Source: Lepus europaeus (lineage: Eukaryota; Chordata; Mammalia; Lagomorpha; Leporidae). From it: DNA of 64,000 nucleotides. Position 1 is the first letter of the stretch. Each line of letters starts with the position of its first letter. This document shows, piece after piece, positions 35,201 to 47,597 of the stretch. The translations under genes and the position numbers were made by a program. The stretch lies in the NCBI RefSeq assembly GCF_033115175.1, contig NC_084835.1:91447948-91511947 (forward strand), in the 5' to 3' direction. The notes below the pieces were generated by a model. The model worked only from the letters and a program-made list of their open reading frames with translations, made no database searches and was not told where the DNA came from.

Positions 35201-36829
35201 TCTCCTTTTTAAATCCCTCAGCATTTGATTTTTAGCACTTGTCTTTTTTAGTGTCATTCATGCAGAAAAATCAAGTTGCCATGAACACCTTAGTCATGTA
35301 AATTTCTGAAAACTAATTACTAATTGTTTATACAGTCCTTCCTTCCTCCCAGTTAGTACAACTTTTATTCCTTGAAAATTCCAACTAATATTTTATTCCT
35401 CTATCAGAATGTGACTATCAAAGCAACCTGAATTTGCTTTTAAGGGCAGATCTTGGTGTTTTGAAGTAGCACTTAACATAACAATATTTCCGGGTCTCTT
35501 GACCAACTATGATTTTCTTAAATATTAACCATTCTGGTTAGAGACTCAGCCTAAGTAATCATGGAGTCATAGTTGATAGAAACATTAATGTTGTGGAGTA
35601 TGTTAGACATCTCTGTTTCCAAAGCATTGTGGTCTGCAGACCTTTTTAAAGGACACTTCATAATTACTGATTTATTCACATAGAAAAGAAATCCACGCTA
35701 CTATGTGCAGCTGTTACCAATGGAAATTAATTTTATTTGAAAAGTATTTTCTTCCTCAATGTTCTATTTAGTGGCCTTACTCTGGCCTTTATAATCACAT
35801 CCAGAATACCCCTCCATGTTTTCCCCTATATGATAGCTATATAACTATTCTAATATAAAAAAATAAAAAATAAATCATGTCTTGCACTAATTTTTTACCA
35901 CTAAATTGTATTTAGAAGATTGTTCTGTATTATTTTCAGATGTGTTCACATTGCACAATATTAAATTGAGGAATAAATGGCTCAGTAAAAAGAAAAAATG
36001 AGTATATGGCTCCAGTTTTGTTTCTTCTTACAGAGTAATGTAAAATTTTTAAATAGGTAAGTAAAATCATAAAAGCAGCTACAGCAATAAAACATTTGTT
36101 GAAATATAATCAGTATTTTTAAATCAGAGGATGCATAACTACTTGACCACATCAGACATTAGGGATCCCTTTAACTGTGCTTGTTGCTACCTCTGTTGGA
36201 CAAGAGTGGATAGCTGGACCACTGCCCTTTAGTTTCCTCAGTGAATGAAAACATTAAGGATACTGGAAACAGAAATACTGCCTTTGAAATGTTATTATTA
36301 ACACTATCTGCTTTCTAGAAAACAGCATATTTTAATGACTTACTCCAAATATGTTTTCCTTAGCTTTAGACTCTTATGGACTTTGGCAATGTTTTTGTTG
36401 AGTTGAAATCAAACCAACATAGTATACTTATAAATAGTAGGGATGTCCAATAAATATTTACTAAACTACAGTAGTTCAGATGAACATAAACAAGGTAATT
36501 TCTGTTATGTACTGTGCTCTGTGTATCTAAGGTGAGTAACACTCAATTGTCTGAGGAAGTTGAAAACAATTGAGTCTAATAAATAATGCTGCAAGGAAGA
36601 AGAAAATAATGGATCTAGAAATGTCTGTTCCATGTGGGTTTTACTGTAAAAGTGGTGAGTAGTGTTTGTGATCTGAAAGCAACACTGTGATCACACTGAT
36701 TTGGATATCAATTTTCTTATCTATAAAATCAAGGGAGAGGACAAGTTGAACCTAGTTACTTCTATCCCCAGCTTTCAATGATTACTCAGACTTCTTGTTC
36801 TTTGCATCCTCCCATGCCTGCCTACCTCT
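35201..36829. other. Intron sequence, nothing recognised
   Basis: AT-rich, no convincing repeat or frame. Confidence 0.5.
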
Positions 36830-37222
36830 TCTCTTCTACCCTCTTCTTAATTTTTTTTTTGTTCTGTTTCCAAGAGTGAAACTAAACTTCACCAGATGCT
36901 ATCTACTACCACTACCAACACCCTCTGTACTCTATGCCCTGGCTACATCAAACTGCTTGCACATTGAAAGATGTATCATGAACTCTTCCTAGACACATAT
37001 GCTAAGAATACACCCCCATCTCCAAAAGGTTTAACTTCCACTGTCTTTGAAGTGAAGCCATATCTTTACCCATTACCCATACTTCCTTGTGGATACATTG
37101 GGTTATGTGTGCTTTTTCTTCCCTAGGAATGACATTTCTGGAAGGTAGAAGGTAATTTTCATTTCTTATCTTCAGAATTTAATCATATCAATTCTTAAAT
37201 AAATATTTGTTGAATGAATTGG
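36830..37222 (+). mobile_element. L2 LINE 3' end
   Basis: The end of the block is the characteristic L2 terminus 'cttaaataaatatttgttgaatgaattg'; upstream pyrimidine-rich sequence fits L2. Confidence 0.65.
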
Positions 37223-39715
37223 AGTCACAAATAAAGTCACAGCATCAGTAACATCATTCTTTTATCTTCAGACTTGTTTAAAGGATCATGGTAAAGATTT
37301 CCTACTACCCTATGTCACTAAGAATTTGCTGTCTCTGAGAAAGCTATGAAGTATTAGCATAAATGGTTAAAACAAAAGCTTACTTACCAATTAATTTGTG
37401 ATGCAGACTTAGCTTTTTATTGTCCTTACTGGTTAGCTGATTGGAGAAATTTGGGAGTCCCATTTATTTTGCTCTCTTAAAAAGTCATTATTGCCTTAAT
37501 ATTTGGGGGCAGTCAGTCTAGTCTTCATCAGTTAAGCTTCCCTAAGCCTGTATTTTCTTCTCAATGGGGGATTGGAATATCTATTAATTTTGCCATTAGT
37601 TTCTTTATCTGATACTTGGAATACATAATGAACACATTTATAAATTAGCAGGGTGAGTATTTTGCAATTTTAGATGCAATTAGTATTTTGGTGTGTCAGA
37701 AAAAACATCTTCCAATAAACAGACATCCAACAATAAGTATATGCCAGTGCCTAAGCTAAAACTTTGTGGAGACAGAATCATTTCAGTAATGCAAATAACT
37801 CAACTTATCAACAATTTAAGAACAATAAACTTTAACTTGGAAAATGTCTTTCATCTTCACTGAGACCAGTTAACATACAGCCTGTCCTCAAAAAAAGGAA
37901 ATATTTATTGTTTCCGATGATATTTTGCAACATTAAAATTCTGTGGCTTTTGCAAACCTCCCCTGGAAAATTACAAGTGAGATTCAAAGGAACTCGGACA
38001 GCCTGGGGAGGAATTGCTAGATGACCTGCCATATTTAAGACAGCTGACCTTCTGCTAAGGTCAGCCCTCACACACTGAGAGGACAAAAGCAAAACACAAG
38101 GTCTGCGGAGAGCAGGGAGCGTGAAAGAACAAAACGTGTCAACATCAGTGATCTCCAGCTTTAGCCTAAGGGGAAAGACTATTCTTTCATGTATGTGTAT
38201 ATACCTATGAATGTTTACTTTCACCTGTTTGCTTTTGTATAGATACATATATGTATATGTAGAACATAATAAAATATACGTAATATCACAAATAGTAAAG
38301 TATATGGATCTAACCTCATTAGAGTGAAAATAAAATTGCAGTGATTCCTCCATGTCCTTGACTTACCCTTATAGAAGATTTCTGCTCCTCACCCTCAGTG
38401 ATCTCACATGAAACTCACAGGAAATTGTATATTTACCTTTCTGATTGAGCTTGTTAGAATGATACTGGGCTTATCCAAAGGCAGGGGAGTTACCATTTTC
38501 AAAATCAACTCAATCAGGATGGCAGGCCCAAGTTCTGGTCTCCAGGCAGCCTAGCAATAAATTGCCCTCTGGATACCTGAGCCTGCCAAGCACCAGTCAT
38601 TACAAGTTCAAGGTTTCCATGGATACCTCATCCTGGGCACAGGTGAAATGATAACTCTTCAGAAGCTCTTTGCACAAACATGATGGCTGGGAGTTCAGTG
38701 GAAGTTAGCCTAATTAGTTACCAGAGGGAAATGGGTTTCTATGACTGGTTTCCAAAGCCCACTTTAATTAAAGGACAAAAAGGGATAAGAAGTGAAACTG
38801 TGAAATCAAAGTTTAAAACTCATAGCTGATTTTATTCCTCCAATACTGTTGACTTATTCTTTGCTGCCAAAAACAGAAATTCCAGGGTTTCTGTTTTTAA
38901 TGGATGAGATACTTTTTTAAAATTGGGGATGGCTTGTATTGGGTTCTGTAGATATTTCTGCAAAAGACACCTATTTTGCCTACTGAGAAGGCTTTCTTTC
39001 CCTTTCTGAAATAATATCCCAGTTTCCCTTGGGAGAGTTACCTGTTTCCATTGCTTTTATGGGATTTATCATATTGCTGTCTTGAGGGGTAGGCAAACAC
39101 TCTGGACCTAGCTATTCAGAGAACTGCATTTCTTTCTTTATACAAATGTTGTTTGTAAGATTAGTATATGACCTAAACAGACTGGTGAGACCCCTCCTTG
39201 GGATTCTGCTGCTACTGAATTTGGTTTGTGAACTATAAGTGCCTGCCTAATGATAACGTCAAATAGAGAGGTAATAAAAGTAAACAGAAATATTCTAATG
39301 TTTTTGTTAGGGGCTCTGGGTCTAGTTATGCCCGAAGCCAACTGAATTGGATTTCCCTGCAATAGGAGCTAATAAATTTGTTTTTGGTGCAATTTTTCTT
39401 TCTGTTTAAACCAATATATGTGGATTCTGTCACAACTTAATGAATACTGACTTATACACTTGTTAAAGTTTTATTTGTATTGGCAACATTATACAAGGAT
39501 GTAAAAGTATTGCCTGAGACTCCTTTTTATTGCCCTTGGATTGCCAACTATTACAGGAATCACTGTACTCGTTGAGAGAAAGACCCCGCTGCTGGAAACC
39601 GAAGATAAATTTCCAATGGGCATGTTCAATGGGAGCCTAATTCCTGGTGATAGATTGTCATATTTTTTAATCAAATGTCAAGAACTGCCTAGTTAGTATT
39701 TAAAACAAACGTTTT
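37223..39715. other. Repeat-poor intron segment
   Basis: The longest frame of the window (173 codons, minus, 37832-38353) lies here, without domain, start context or splice sites. Sequence 37.8-38.7 kb is less AT-rich than its surroundings and lacks repeats, so it is a candidate conserved non-coding block. A 23-bp near-palindrome lies at 38043-38065. Confidence 0.45.
38043..38065. promoter_or_regulatory. Perfect inverted repeat with two AGGTCA half-sites
   Basis: Arms gctgacctt and aaggtcagc (9 bp, perfect) flank a 5-base loop. TGACCT and AGGTCA lie 7 bases apart as an everted pair, a layout some nuclear receptors bind. Function is inferred only. Confidence 0.35.
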
Positions 39716-40050
39716 GGGGCCAGCGCCGTGGTTCACTTGGTTATCCTCCACCTGTGGTTCCGGCATCCCATATGGGTGCAGGGTTCTAGTCCTGGTTGCT
39801 CCTCTTGCAGTCCAGCTCTCTGCTTTGGCCTGGGAAGGCAGTGGAGGATGGCGCAAGTGCTTGGGCCCCTGCATCTGCATGGGAGACCAGGAGGAGGCAC
39901 CTGGCTCCTGGCTTCAGATCAGCGTAGTTCTGGCTGTAGCAGCCATTTGGGGCGTGAACCAATGGAAGGAAGACCTTTCTCTCTGTCTCCCTCTCTCACT
40001 GTCTAGCTCTATCTGTCAAGTAAAACAAACAAACAAACAAACAAAAAGTT
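39716..40050 (+). mobile_element. C SINE with unusual (AAAC)n tail
   Basis: Complete head and core ('ggggccagcgccgtgg', 'gcaagtgcttgggcccctgca'). The tail is AAAC repeats instead of the usual AAAT. The flanking 'aaacaaacgtttt' and 'aaacaaaaagttttt' suggest the duplication. Confidence 0.9.
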
Positions 40051-40424
40051 TTTTTTTAATAAGCTCCAAGGAAAAATAAAATGTTTTCTCTGAACATCAG
40101 AAGTTGGTGAGCAGGATACTATTACTTCTTGTTCTCATGTCTTGTAACATGGGGACCACTCTATCTGTGATTGCTTATGAAATATGGTCATATCTATACA
40201 AATATCCCATTTCCTATGTGAATACTGAATGTTTTATGAGCTGCAAGATGTACCACCATAGTCAGACCAACAAGACTGTGGGGAATGAATCTTACAGAAA
40301 GGGCAAGTGACACAGTGAGTTGGGAGAAATCCAGTATTCATTTCCCTAGATTCAAGGAAGTCATGGCTGAGATTCCTGTTTTCTTTTGTGAATTAGGCCA
40401 CATTTGGGAAGAAAGTACAGTTTC

Positions 40425-40494
40425 TTCTCTCTCACTGTCTCTCCCTCTTCACTATAACTCTGACTTTCAAATAAATAAATCTTAAAAATGAAAA
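40425..40494 (+). mobile_element. C SINE, 5'-truncated to 70 bp, with TSD
   Basis: Only the pyrimidine tract and AAAT tail are present. The duplication is gaaagtacagtttc (40411-40424) and gaaaatacagtttc (40495-40508), so the truncation happened at insertion. Confidence 0.85.
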
Positions 40495-40590
40495 GAAAAT
40501 ACAGTTTCCAGCTGGCCACCCAGAGACTCTCATGGAGAGCCTAGGATTGACATTTTGAGATACACATAGATGACTGGATAAATAAAGTAA

Positions 40591-40812
40591 GGAAGGGAGG
40601 CCCAAAGACTTGAATCCCTGCCATTTATGTGGGAGACCAGGATGGAGGTTATGGCTCCTAGCTTCAGCCTGGCCCAGCCCTGGTTGTTTTGGTCATTTGG
40701 GGAGTGAAGCATCAGTTAGAAGATCTGTGTGTGTGTGTTTGTGTGTGTGTTTGTGGTGTATTTCCTTTCTCTCTGTTGCTCTGCCTTTAAAATAAATAAA
40801 TCTTTTTTTTTT
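40591..40812 (+). mobile_element. C SINE, 5'-truncated, with TSD
   Basis: Starts within the core ('gaagggaggcccaaagacttg'). The duplication is gataaataaagtaa (40577-40590) and gataaagaaagtaa (40813-40826). A (GT)n stretch has grown inside at 40724-40750. Confidence 0.85.
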
Positions 40813-40826
40813 GATAAAGAAAGTAA

Positions 40827-43800
40827 AACTCTCCCAAAGGATCTCCAATATTAGCAATCATTTAGGGCACAACTAATATAGCACAACTGGTTCAGGCCAT
40901 TTTCTGTGCAAAGACAGCTGGTAAGACAGTAACTAAATCCTGAGTCAGCAGGGAAGTCACAGTGATCTAGGGGCAGAGTTTCCTGTCAGGAGAGAAGCAG
41001 ATAATTAACCCTTGTCTGTATTCCCCTTCATTATTGCACACATATATTCATATAACTTTTGCGGTGAAAGATTGATGGAACAGGAAAGGAGAGAGGGAGA
41101 AGAAGGTGAATTTTCGTTCCTTCCCTCTGACATGAGTCTTATTCTAGTTCTGCAAAAGCTGAACCCAAGCTCAATCCATGTTCTTGAAACTGGAACTCTG
41201 AAGTGGATGGTGACAAACAACAACACTTAGACTTGGTTAAATATTTACCAGAAATGTTTCCTCTTTCAAATATGAGTGATATGGCAGTACAAAGAATTGC
41301 ACTGACCTTTCCAGTGAGGCAAGAATTAGAAATATTGACACATTGCCCTTTGCAACCTTTCTGATGGTTGTCAGTCCCTGTGTGATTTGTTGACATGACA
41401 TTTATCCTAGGTTCAAAAAGATATAAAATAGCTATAACAGGGTCACTGAAGAGTGATGGTGAAAGCAACTCAATGCTGTTTCTTGAGTTACCAATACGGG
41501 AGTTGGTCGAAGAATTAGAGACTCAAAGAATATTAGAAATTATCTAATTGCAGGGCTTAGAGTCTTTGGAAGTTAAGAGGCTCACCTTGAGTAAAACATG
41601 TCAAAGTACTGATACAGCTGACAGGGACCCCCCACCTATACCCTGCTGTGGCAGTCTTTTGAAATCATGTTAAATGCTTCATGAGACACTAGCATGATAT
41701 TATGAGTATTTCCTCTCCCTCAAATTTCACGTTGGAATTCAGTTCCTTTGGATGCAGAAAGTATTTCATTGACACAAACCTTACTCCTTGCTCACAATAG
41801 TGAAGTCTTTTAACCTTATTTTTTTTTCAGGGCAACTATCTTCCTCCTAAATTGACTTTCTTCCATTTAAAACAGGAACCTCTGGCTGACTCATAAAAAA
41901 CTCCCTCAGCAGAACCCTCAAATTTCCAACTCATTTTTCTTTAATACATATTTCCTAGTCCTTCTTGAAGCATTTGCATTCTATTCTGCCTGCTGGTGAT
42001 ACTGCAACAGAATAATAAAAATATCTATAAATATATTTCATCTACAATTTCCAGGCACAGGGCTCCCCAGATCCTTATGATTTCCTGAGCTGTAGAGATG
42101 TAGGGTGCATCCTATGTTCTAATATTTGCCCTCTGACCCTCGTTCCTGACACAAGTCCATAAATCTCTTAAATATAATTGGAAGGGGTGTGAGGATAGGC
42201 TACTTGGCAATGATACTTGTCCTTACCTTTGGGAAGCTCCATATATATGGTGCTCCCACATACCAGATCTAGTGTGACTGACTGTGGAGTGCCAGGGGTC
42301 TGGAGGAATGGAGAACAGACAAGCAATGTTTAACATTCTCCCTTGGTTGAGAAAATTACCCTACAGTGAGAGTCATAACTATAAGTAATATTAAAAAGCT
42401 GTTTCATTTCACCCTGTAAATATCTATTTATCTCAACAGATGTACAATTTGTTTTTTAGTACTCTTCTATGTGAGACAAATAATAAATGCAGATTTTTAA
42501 AAAATAAGTATTTCTGTATGTGTACATACAGTAGAAGTCCTTAAAATTTCTAAAATTTATGATCTGAACGTAAAGTTTGGTATAGAACTGACATTTCTGA
42601 CTCGCTGAGAAAAGCAAATTGAAAGAAAATAAATTCAAATGAAAAGCAATTGAAGGGAACTTTTTGTATACACTTGGAATAAATAATAGAAACAGAGCAG
42701 TAGCATTGGGAAACAACTTAAGGTGAGACGATGAGGAATATATATTGGTGAATTGGAAAAAATTTTTACCTAAATCTGTGTGTGGCAAGGTAAGGAATTA
42801 ATACAGTAACAGCAATCAGCTTCATTAGCCAATACATTTAGAGACCAACTGATTGTGTTATATCTTGCTTTAAGGGAATTTATCTTACATACTATATTTG
42901 ATACCAAACATGTAATATATATTGGCTACGCAATATTGAATATAATCCTTGTCCCTGTATTTTCTGTATTTTAGTAGTCAAATACATAGCATTATTTATT
43001 CATTTTAATAAAATAGGAACTGTAATAAATTCTGTATGAGATAATTACATGAAATATTAGTGACTATAAAAATTTGAACACACATATATCAAGTAAGTTA
43101 GAAAAAGAAGCCTAAGGATGTGATAATTAGGCTGAGAAAACAGAAGGGTTGGCATTGACTAGATTTATCATGTCTATCTCTGTAACACAACACTGGGATA
43201 TTCCTATATTTCATTCTTTTGTAATTATTTAAATGACATTTGGGAAAATATCCTCTTCTTTCATTTCACTTGGTTTTTCTCTAAGTTTTAAATGGTATAT
43301 AAAAGTATCTGCAGAAAATATTGGACCTGGCATGAATGAGAGCAATGGAATTGACACTTTTACCAATGTTCTGAAAAGCAATTAATCAATGTCACTAGGA
43401 GCTAGTAGATTAACACTTCTTTTAAACAAAGTTAGAGATTTTCCAAGCCCATAAAAGTTAGAAGGAAAGCAATTCAGACAAATTACAAAATGTTTTCTCT
43501 ATTTTACGTCTCCACTGGAGACCAATTTCATTTAATGTCTGCATACTTAAGCTCAGTGGTGGTCTTTCCCTTATGCTTTCTTGTCTGTGCTCATCTCTTC
43601 TTCATTCCACCCTTCTCCTCTCCTTTCTCTTTCACTCCTCACCTCCTCTGTTTCTTTTTCTTTCTGCTCCGCCCTTCTCACCTAGTGGGTGACTTCGCTA
43701 AGTCATTTTCTCAGAAAATGTCTAGAAGAGACATCTTGAAGAGTAATATACTCTCTCCCTGTCTTACAGCTGACAATATTGGTTTACTTCCCAAGGAAGA

Positions 43801-44227
43801 TTTTTTTCTCAGTTAGAAAATAAGATAAAATACAGACACATAACAATTATCCTTTCCCCATATAGTATCTAACTGGCACATAGATATCTGGCCAATTAAC
43901 CAGACATTCTCTCTGTACAATTATCAAGTGGTAGGATTGATTAGAATTTGTTTTAACCAATACAAATATTCAAATGAATACTTTGACAGCATACTTTGTT
44001 CATTCATTTTAAATATTGATATAAGGAAATATTATAAGGAAAACTAGACCTCTAGCTAGATGTCTTATATATTTATCTTAGTTTTCCCACAAGTAAAATA
44101 TGAGAATGAATGAGAATTTTAGACTAGATTCTGAAATACACCATTTTTATTACATAGTATACATGTATACATTCTTCCACTAATCATACTGAAGTAGGCA
44201 GGCATACATGATAAAATTGATTAGATT
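40827..44227. other. Intron sequence, nothing clearly recognised
   Basis: AT-rich. A MIR-like patch at 41510-41610 is possible but weak. Pyrimidine-rich DNA at 43570-43690 produces a 108-codon chance frame. Confidence 0.45.
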
Positions 44228-44815
44228 TGTGAGCTGGAAGACCATGCCTTTGCCACACCCTTGTGTGACCTCATCCCCCTACCTGGCCACACCTGGGTGC
44301 CAACCAGCCAATCAGTTAATTAACCACTCCCCTTTGGAAGTGGGTTAAAAGCCTAGGACATGATGTGTCCGGGCCCCTCTCTTCTTCCCTGGCCTCTTGC
44401 CAGAAGGGGGCTTGCTGTACCCCTGCGCCTCCAGGGCGTGTGGCCTTTGGACCATGTGCTCTAGGCTTCCTAGCCACTCATCCATGTGGCTGGTTCCTGG
44501 TGCTCCGTGTGAACCCATATTTATCTCTCTCTCTTAAATAAGTCTCGCTCGGCCTCTGCATTGCTGCCGGTGATAGGCGGTGGATAGCAGCTCGAAGTGC
44601 TTGCTGCATGTGGCTTTTGGCCTGCTCCCTGCTTGGTATGGACGCTACCCCAGTTTCCAGACTTTCCCCACTCCCCTACCTGAACTTTCACTTTCCTACC
44701 TACATCTCACACTAAATAAATGCTTAAAATGTACCATGCTGTCTCTTTTATCTGTGCTGGTATTTAGAATTCTTCTCTAAATATTAGGCAAGAACCCTCT
44801 TGGACTTACTAATAT
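44228..44815 (+). mobile_element. LTR-like block, probably class I ERV, GC-rich
   Basis: The block stands out by GC content. In order it has a CCAAT box (44308-44312), a TTAAAA TATA-like box (about 44344), an AATAAG signal (44537-44542) followed by 'tctcgctcgg', a second AATAAA (44715-44720), and a tail 'aggcaagaaccctc' typical of class I LTR ends. It starts at a TG. No matching target-site duplication was found, so the 3' limit is uncertain. Confidence 0.55.
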
Positions 44816-44833
44816 TGGGGATTTATTAGTAAG
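44805..44833. repeat. Perfect 9-bp inverted repeat at the LTR-like 3' edge
   Basis: cttactaat and attagtaag flank an 11-base loop, giving a stable hairpin at the border of the LTR-like block. Confidence 0.7.
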
Positions 44834-47221
44834 CATATGGTGAAATCGTATGGCACCCCAAATTCCGATAGCATATGTGGCACCCCAGATAGCACTTTTG
44901 GGGAACTTTAAAGGGCCACATTTTGGTATAAATGTTAAGGGGTCATGTCCGATTTCAATACTGTATATGCAAATGAATGATAGCACACCTTGAGATCTAA
45001 AAATATATTGTATTCCTGAGTAATAGCATGTTTTCATTAGTACATTTCTCATTATGAAAGAAAGAAGAAAGGTAGAAAATTACATTTTTGTTGAGAAAGT
45101 CAATTCACATATATGTCCAGATAGGCTAAGACTCCAATCTTGGTGGCACTGGAGGTTAAAAATTTAAACACTGGAGTAAAATGAATAAAAAGTATTGGAG
45201 TATATTAGGTAGAAATCACTTTCTTGAGACCATGTATGTAAATCAGGTAGTATATAAGCATCATTAGACCACGTATGTTTGCTAATTGTTGCTTTTTGTA
45301 GTCAAGTACCTGCCCTTCTACAGAGATGGAGACAAAAGGGCTTTGTCTTTTTTGGGTGATTAAATTTCAAAAAGACGGTTGAAAAGCCTTAAGAAATGAC
45401 AATCCTTGTGCAAGGTTTACATCTCAAAGAGGCAGAGGAATAAGTTATAATGTCAAGTTTTTAGAGTAAATTCTCTAAGAAAATAGAAGTCAGAGGAATA
45501 TAAGAAGGAAGAAGCCTGTCTAAAGCTTGGGCAAGCTGAGAGAAGCAGAAAAGTTAAAGCAGTCCTTTGTCAGCACAAAAAGCATGAGATCATCACTAAA
45601 GTAATTTTTCAGAATCTAAAAAGACCTTAGTTACACTTCTCATTGCTACAGTTTGTGTTGGTTCAATTAATATTTTTGTGGCAGAATGGGTTACATAGGG
45701 AAGTCAAAAAGAGTTCATTGTAAGTCAATGAGTTTAATGAATCATTTCCAATCTCTTGTCCTGGGGGAGATAGATTTTTCAGTGCTATGATTGACAAGGA
45801 GTCAAGTGTATTGCCTTTTAGTGTGTGTGCTGTCTGCCCATTATCTGGTGGAAGTATGCAAGAGCATTAAGATGTTCACAAAATAACTAAGGAACACACA
45901 TAAAATAAGAAATTAGTTATTCAGACAGGCATTTAAAATGTTTCAATTTGCATGGTATCTAGGGCTCAAGAGAAGGGATAGAGACATCAAGTGGAAGGTA
46001 ATGGTGACAAGAAAGTCACTAGCCTGGTAATGACTGGGGAATCTCTAGGTTAGAATTGCTTCTACAAGTGACAAATAACTCTTAAGTATACAGATTGTAA
46101 TTTTTCTTTCAAATGTTTATTATAAAAATGCCTTGATGTTAATTTTACATTTTGGCTAAGTTTATATTTTTTATAAGATCCTTATACAAAGTATGTAGTG
46201 AATATCTCTATATAAATTACTCATTTAGTAATAACATATTAAGATCTATTACAGACTATATAGATTAAAAGAACAGAAGAAATGACTGACAGGAAGATTT
46301 CCAAGGGTTAACTAAAATCATCTGTTCTCTTAATTGATGGAAAGTCACCATCTGGAGCTGCCACATTTTCTGTAAAGATTTTTTTTTGGGGGGGTGACAC
46401 TACAAGAGAGGAAATGAGCATATAATTCTGGTCTTGATTACAGAAGGGAGCATTACAGACCTAATTAACTAAGGGGTTTCATGATATGATTCTAGAGTAC
46501 AAGTATACATCCATCTTTCTCTGTGCCTTTGCTCTGAAGGTATAGCAGCCAGTCATAGGTAGCATGAGAGTTTTGAATATCAGAGTTCCTTTTAGAAATT
46601 TCTGTTATTGATAAAAAAGAAAAAAATGCTGAAAGCCAATATACAGTGAGAATAAGAGAAATAGTAGGCAAAGTTAGAGTTAAAATGGGTTGGAAAATCT
46701 AGCAAATAGGGTGGTTACTGGAATTTTAAAAACCCTCCCAATTTTATTTTAGGGGAATTGAGTTTAATTTTTCTCTTCTTTTGCAAGTCTTACCCCTACT
46801 ATAATAGTCTTGAACACAGTCTTCCTTTCCATTTTTAACAATTGTCTGGTGAAATTTTTCTCTTATAGTATCATTGCAAGGACTGTGAAGGATGTAGTAG
46901 AAATATAAAAATAATTCTCATCCTACAGAGCTTACAATCTGTTCACTAAATAAAAATGAAAATGCACAAAAGAAATAGTGAAAAATAAGAGTAGATGTTC
47001 TTTGAAAGAAGAAGTCAATGTGATTTGGACATGGTCTAGAAACAAAGTCATTAGTTAACATGTATGTGAACTCAAGTGTAATATTATGCAAAGAGCTCCT
47101 CTGACCTTGACACTGACTACTCTGTAACCCTTAGCAGTTTATCAAAATCCACACACCTTGGATTCCTATCCATTAATTGGGGGAAATAGCTGATTTAACT
47201 GTGGTGAAACTTAAAAATATT
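44834..47221. other. Intron sequence; possible repeat remnant to about 44990
   Basis: The first 150 bases include the twice-occurring word 'tggcacccca' and a segment shared with an insertion in the SINE at 56000. The rest is AT-rich and unassigned, with almost no frames over 60 codons. Confidence 0.45.
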
Positions 47222-47430
47222 CAACAATTATTGAGTATGATGTAACAGTTCTGAAGTTTTAAATGCTTTATATGTATTGAGCTGTTCAAGTCACACAACA
47301 ACTTCAGGTATTACTATTATCGCCTCTACCTTTCATTTAAGGAATCAGAGGCACAGAGAGCAAATGTCTTAGTTTTGTGCCTTATAAGTAACGGACTCAC
47401 AATGAAAATCCAAGTGCCATGCACCTTTTA
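47222..47430 (-). mobile_element. MIR SINE, reversed
   Basis: 'aaatgctttatatgtattgagctgttcaagtcacacaacaac', 'attactattatcgcctctacc' and 'ggaatcagaggcacagagagcaaatgtc' are the reversed MIR core. Confidence 0.8.
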
Positions 47431-47463
47431 CTTTTACATGTATTTTTTATTTCACTAAAGTAA

Positions 47464-47597
47464 TACAAGGGGCCTTCAAAAAGATCTTGGAAAATATATC
47501 TTGCAGAAAAATCTATGCATGGATTTCAAAAATGTTTTTTGTCAAAATACTTATTTTTTAATTTCATTTTCCATGAACTTGTTGAAGTGCACTTGTA
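47464..47597. mobile_element. Mariner-type MITE, 134 bp including TA sites
   Basis: The ends 'tacaaggggccttcaaaaag' and the inverted 'gttgaagtgcacttgta' flank a short AT-rich middle. Inner arms 'ttggaaaat' and 'attttccatgaac' continue the inverted repeat. TA on each end is the mariner target duplication. Too short for a transposase. Confidence 0.75.

Noticed and set aside
37832..38353. 173-codon minus-strand open frame, longest in the window
   Set aside because: No domain, signal or compositional sign of coding, no splice context, and the C-terminal half runs through AT-rich sequence. In 64 kb of mammalian DNA one such frame is expected by chance.
41510..41610. Possible MIR
   Set aside because: A few words recall the MIR core ('ggaagttaagaggctcaccttgagtaaaacatgtc'), but the order is too diverged to annotate as a separate element.
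43490..43816. 108-codon frame with phenylalanine/serine-rich composition
   Set aside because: Produced by a pyrimidine-rich strand; no known protein family.
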